Shown here one piece after another: positions 31,992 through 34,348 of a DNA stretch of 34,348 nucleotides. This DNA is from Clostridiales bacterium (GTDB lineage Bacteria; Bacillota; Clostridia; Lachnospirales; Lachnospiraceae): contig JAJQCB010000084.1 in NCBI GenBank assembly GCA_021203005.1, forward strand, positions 1 to 34,348. Direction: 5' to 3'. The notes beneath the pieces were generated by a model. The model did no database searches, had not been told where the DNA came from, and was given only the letters and a program-made list of their open reading frames with translations. Every line of letters begins with the position of its first letter. Position 1 is the first letter of the stretch. The position numbers and the translations under genes are program-made.

Positions 31992-33212
31992 CTATAGCAG
32001 AAGATTTTCGGAAAGAACCTGGATAATATTTTTATGCACAACGCCATCTCTTTCCTGTAACAAAGGATCCAATGTGAGCAGATATTTCGGATAATTATCG
32101 CGAATCTGATAAAACGGTCTATATTCACGCTCCTCCGTTTCCCGTTCCGCTATGGTCATAGCCACCTGAATATAGCGGTAATCATTTGTTCTGCGAACAA
32201 TGAAATCACATTCCAGCTTCCCAATACGACCTACACTTACCGAGTATCCACTGTTTCTAAGATACAAATATATTAAATTTTCAAGAGCCGGCCCGTAATT
32301 GATCCGGTTATCAGTCACCGTCATAAAGTAAATGCTTAGATCAGCAAGGTAATATTTCTGCTCGCCGGAGAGAGACTTTTTTGATTTGCAGTCAAACCTC
32401 GGACATTCATATATAATTTTTGCATTCGCTAATATTTGGATATACTTTCTAAGGGTTTCTTTTTTCACAGATATTTTTTCAGTTTTATTGAAATAATCAA
32501 ATAATGTCTGTACACTGAACGTAGCACCAAAATTATTGATAACATAATTTTGTACCCTTTCGAAAACATAACGGTTCCGAATCTTTACATTTGATTTAAT
32601 GTCTTTATTAAAAATTTCTTCAATAACGCTCTTTGTATAAAATCGCCTCGCCTCCATATCAGGATATTCCAGTGCTTTAGGGAAACCGCCGTTAATAATA
32701 TATTCATTAAATTCAGCTGTTATATCCCCGCTGACAGATCTCCCCAAATATTGTTTCATATTCATATACTCTGAAAAATCCAATGTAAATATTTCAAATT
32801 CAAGATATCTTCCCGTCAGTTTGGTTGCAATTTCCCCGCTTAGCAAATACGAATTAGAACCTGTCAAAAAAATAGAAATATTCCCATCTGTATTAAATGC
32901 ATTTATGATTTCCTCAAATCCCTTAACATTCTGCACTTCATCAATGAACAAATATTTAAAATCATCATCCTTGATCAACGAATCAATCTTTTCCTCCAGT
33001 AACTCAGGCGTCTTAACAGACTTATTCGATCTTTTGTCAAGATCAAGATATATGATATCTTTCTCCGGCACGCCGGATGCCAGCACTTCGTCTCTGATCA
33101 ACTGCATAATACAGGATTTCCCGCAACGGCGAATACCGCTGATCACCTTGATCATGTCTGTCTGATAAAATGGTCTGATTTTGGAAAGATATTTTTCTCT
33201 CTTAAACAGCAT
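31992..33212 (-). CDS. AAA_14/DUF4143 ATP-binding protein (copy 2)
   Basis: This 406-residue protein has Walker A GIRRCGKS (26-33), Walker B YLFIDEVQ (87-94), sensor-like IFLTGSNSYLLSGE and a DUF4143 half ending in a PD-(D/E)xK-like region, LECDFIVRR...YIQVAMTI, where Gln replaces the usual Glu before V-x. It is only distantly similar to copy 1 (9284-10639) and so not a recent duplication. GGAGG lies 9 bases before ATG 33212. A long leader with three dyads precedes it. Codon use is more AT-rich than in its neighbours, in keeping with acquisition. The role of the family is not settled. Confidence 0.9.
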   Translation of the reverse strand: MLFKREKYLSKIRPFYQTDMIKVISGIRRCGKSCIMQLIRDEVLASGVPEKDIIYLDLDKRSNKSVKTPELLEEKIDSLIKDDDFKYLFIDEVQNVKGFEEIINAFNTDGNISIFLTGSNSYLLSGEIATKLTGRYLEFEIFTLDFSEYMNMKQYLGRSVSGDITAEFNEYIINGGFPKALEYPDMEARRFYTKSVIEEIFNKDIKSNVKIRNRYVFERVQNYVINNFGATFSVQTLFDYFNKTEKISVKKETLRKYIQILANAKIIYECPRFDCKSKKSLSGEQKYYLADLSIYFMTVTDNRINYGPALENLIYLYLRNSGYSVSVGRIGKLECDFIVRRTNDYRYIQVAMTIAERETEEREYRPFYQIRDNYPKYLLTLDPLLQERDGVVHKNIIQVLSENLLL

Positions 33213-33257
33213 ACCTGCAAACCTCCGATTTTATATCTTTATATACTCTTTACGCAC

Positions 33258-33285
33258 ATTATTTCGTGATTACATCACGATCCAA
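33258..33285 (-). promoter_or_regulatory. Promoter of ATPase copy 2 with a dyad filling the spacer
   Basis: TTGGAT (33285-33280), a 16-base spacer and AATAAT (33263-33258) make a plausible promoter about 50 bases before the gene. The spacer is almost exactly the dyad CGTGAT-n3-ATCACG (33265-33279), a typical repressor position. Confidence 0.5.
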
Positions 33286-33298
33286 TTCTTCACTCGTC

Positions 33299-33373
33299 AA
33301 ATACATGCCAGCATGTATTTTCCAGCTTTGCACGCTTTATCACTAAGTTCAAAAATACTTCACTAAGTGATAA
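33299..33373. promoter_or_regulatory. Two further dyads upstream of ATPase copy 2
   Basis: AAATACATGC/GCATGTATTT (33299-33320) is a perfect 10-base palindrome around CA. TTATCACTAAGT (33337-33348) and ACTAAGTGATAA (33362-33373) form an 11-of-12 inverted repeat that also contains the direct repeat CACTAAGT, 20 bases apart. They look like operators or leader hairpins. Confidence 0.5.
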
Positions 33374-33390
33374 ATGCGTCGTTTGCACTC

Positions 33391-33418
33391 ATTATATCAC
33401 CATTTCCGAAAATCACAA
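33391..33418 (-). promoter_or_regulatory. Distal promoter upstream of ATPase copy 2
   Basis: TTGTGA (33418-33413), a 16-base spacer and TATAAT (33396-33391) would give a leader of about 170 bases that includes all three dyads. Nothing else coding was found in 33213-33586. Confidence 0.5.
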
Positions 33419-33419
33419 G

Positions 33420-33464
33420 TTAAGGGTGCTAAATTTGTAAAAAAATCATTTTTAGCACCCTTAA
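33420..33464. terminator. 14-bp inverted repeat between PhlG-like gene and ATPase copy 2
   Basis: TTAAGGGTGCTAAA (33420-33433) and TTTAGCACCCTTAA (33451-33464) pair perfectly around a 17-base AT-rich loop. A six-T run follows within 8 bases on the plus strand. It may terminate the minus-strand PhlG-like gene ending at 33587, or act as an operator like the similarly shaped repeat at the AbiE promoter. Confidence 0.55.
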
Positions 33465-33586
33465 ACCACATTTTTTAATATGTCTTTTCCCCAAAAAATT
33501 AATTGATGCAGCCTGACCTACCATTCATAACTGCACTTCGCCTTTTGCGACTATGCAATTATAATTTCTGTAAAGCTATGTCCAAG

Positions 33587-34222
33587 TTACAGATATTTAT
33601 AGCGCGCGTTTTCCCCTGTTCCCTCTATTTCAAAGCTATAATAGGGACAGATCTCCGGATCTGTGATGACCCTGTAGAGAGAATATAACTGCGGCAGGAA
33701 TACCTCCCAGTTTCCGGTTTCCTCCGCCGCATGAGCGGCCCAGATAAGCCTGGAATCCTCATACTGGTCTCCTTCTTCATGCAAAGGGATAGCGGAAGAC
33801 ATGCCGACCACACCGCACTCGCTGGACTGCCACTGATGAACGCGGTATGCTTCCTTTCTGGTGGTTTCCGGATCGTAGGATCCCTCTTTCCCTTCCAGAT
33901 TAAATCCGACCGCAATGATGGCGTGATCATATTTCAAAACCCGCCGCACATGAGCCGGGACTTTGGCGACATCATCGAATCGAATATACGGGGTGATCAG
34001 TTTGCCGTCGTTCCATTTCTGGGGTGCCCGGTGGATGGAACCGATAGGGCCGTTTTCTCTGGGGTCTATCATCCAGGATAATCCTATATGCTGATTCGGA
34101 TGCCAGAGATTATCCCCTTTTTCCATGTTGCACCAGAACCAGTTCAGCATTTTCGATGTAACCCCGTCCAATTCCCATTCCAGATGCGTTCCCAGATTGT
34201 CCTGTCTTGTCTCTTTTAACAT
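33587..34222 (-). CDS. PhlG/phloretin-hydrolase-like (DAPG hydrolase family) protein, short form
   Basis: This 211-residue protein has TSKMLNWFWCNMEKGDNLWH with HPNQH following (His 41, His 45), a VHQWQSSECG segment (His 129) and AAHAAEETGNWEVFLPQLY (His 164, Glu 168, an HxxxE pair). These match the pattern of the zinc C-C hydrolases PhlG (diacetylphloroglucinol) and Phy (phloretin hydrolase of Eubacterium ramulus), recalled from the literature. It is shorter than those ~290-310-residue enzymes, lacking much of the N-terminal part. It would split an acyl group from a phenolic ring. AAGGAAGG lies 7 bases before ATG 34222. No neighbour confirms the substrate; the URO-D genes would fit plant-phenolic use. 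Confidence 0.78.
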   Translation of the reverse strand: MLKETRQDNLGTHLEWELDGVTSKMLNWFWCNMEKGDNLWHPNQHIGLSWMIDPRENGPIGSIHRAPQKWNDGKLITPYIRFDDVAKVPAHVRRVLKYDHAIIAVGFNLEGKEGSYDPETTRKEAYRVHQWQSSECGVVGMSSAIPLHEEGDQYEDSRLIWAAHAAEETGNWEVFLPQLYSLYRVITDPEICPYYSFEIEGTGENARYKYL

Positions 34223-34249
34223 TTTGCTACCTTCCTTTCTGAATTTTTT

Positions 34250-34269
34250 GATGATTCTATTATATCATC
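34250..34269 (-). promoter_or_regulatory. Promoter -10 with flanking dyad, PhlG-like gene
   Basis: A minus-strand TATAAT (34264-34259) sits between GATGAT (34250-34255) and ATCATC (34264-34269), a dyad; ATCATC recurs at 34287-34292. The -35 is weak. A plus-strand TATAAT near 34334 could belong to a gene beyond the window. Confidence 0.45.
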
Positions 34270-34348
34270 TGCTAATCACAATAAAAATCATCAGATTTCT
34301 TTATTTTTAACAATAAATTTGTTGTAAATATGATATAATGAGCGCAGA

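Overview
The window looks like a chromosomal segment of an anaerobic Firmicute, most likely a gut Lachnospiraceae-type clostridium. The reasons are a clostridial 2[4Fe-4S] ferredoxin, strong AGGAGG-type ribosome sites with frequent TTG starts, an AlaA-type aminotransferase, a cobalamin riboswitch, and several URO-D-superfamily methyltransferase-like proteins typical of corrinoid-using anaerobes. The genus is inference only; there is no rRNA or other phylogenetic marker here.

Layout. (1) 1-6.3 kb: an AlaA-like aminotransferase joined in frame to an HTH segment, a ferredoxin, a PAP2 phosphatase, a broken FtsL/DivIC-like gene, a small ORF, citrate synthase and a PucR/CdaR-type regulator. (2) 6.5-9.2 kb: a URO-D-family protein plus an MFS transporter, divergent from the regulator. 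(3) 9.2-12.3 kb: a C-terminal remnant of an AstE/aspartoacylase-like deacylase, an AAA_14/DUF4143 ATPase behind three 33-bp-phased repeats, a LysR regulator, and two small membrane ORFs. (4) 12.4-23 kb: a long minus-strand operon headed by a cobalamin riboswitch (22769-22935). In order it holds a His/Cys-rich P1B metal ATPase interrupted by one in-frame TAG, a complete Opp/Dpp/Nik-type ABC importer (B, C, A, D, F), an extra type-1 periplasmic-binding lipoprotein, and an intact AstE-like deacylase. (5) 23.1-30.8 kb: two more URO-D-family proteins flank cobalamin genes (cobU, cobT, cobJ/cbiH, cobM/cbiF). An AbiEi/AbiEii-type toxin-antitoxin pair lies between cobT and cobU. (6) 31-34.3 kb: two 61-bp multi-hairpin repeats, a second LysR, a second AAA_14/DUF4143 ATPase with several dyads in its leader, and a short protein of the PhlG/phloretin-hydrolase family.

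How it may fit together. Corrinoid metabolism runs through the segment: B12 ring methylation and lower-loop genes, B12 sensing by RNA, and three proteins of the superfamily containing MtaA/MtbA/O-demethylase methyltransferases. The PhlG-like C-C hydrolase and the MFS carrier would suit use of methoxylated plant phenolics, but that is a hypothesis. The strongest candidate for an undescribed system is the B12-riboswitch operon that couples a metal ATPase, an Opp/Nik-type importer, a second binding protein and a zinc deacylase. It could be a B12-repressed uptake and processing route for cobalt or a cobalt complex. Accessory insertions (AbiE and two AAA_14/DUF4143 ATPases) and gene decay (FtsL-like, deacylase remnant, P-type ATPase) show that the segment is in flux. 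No tRNA, rRNA, CRISPR array or transposase was seen.
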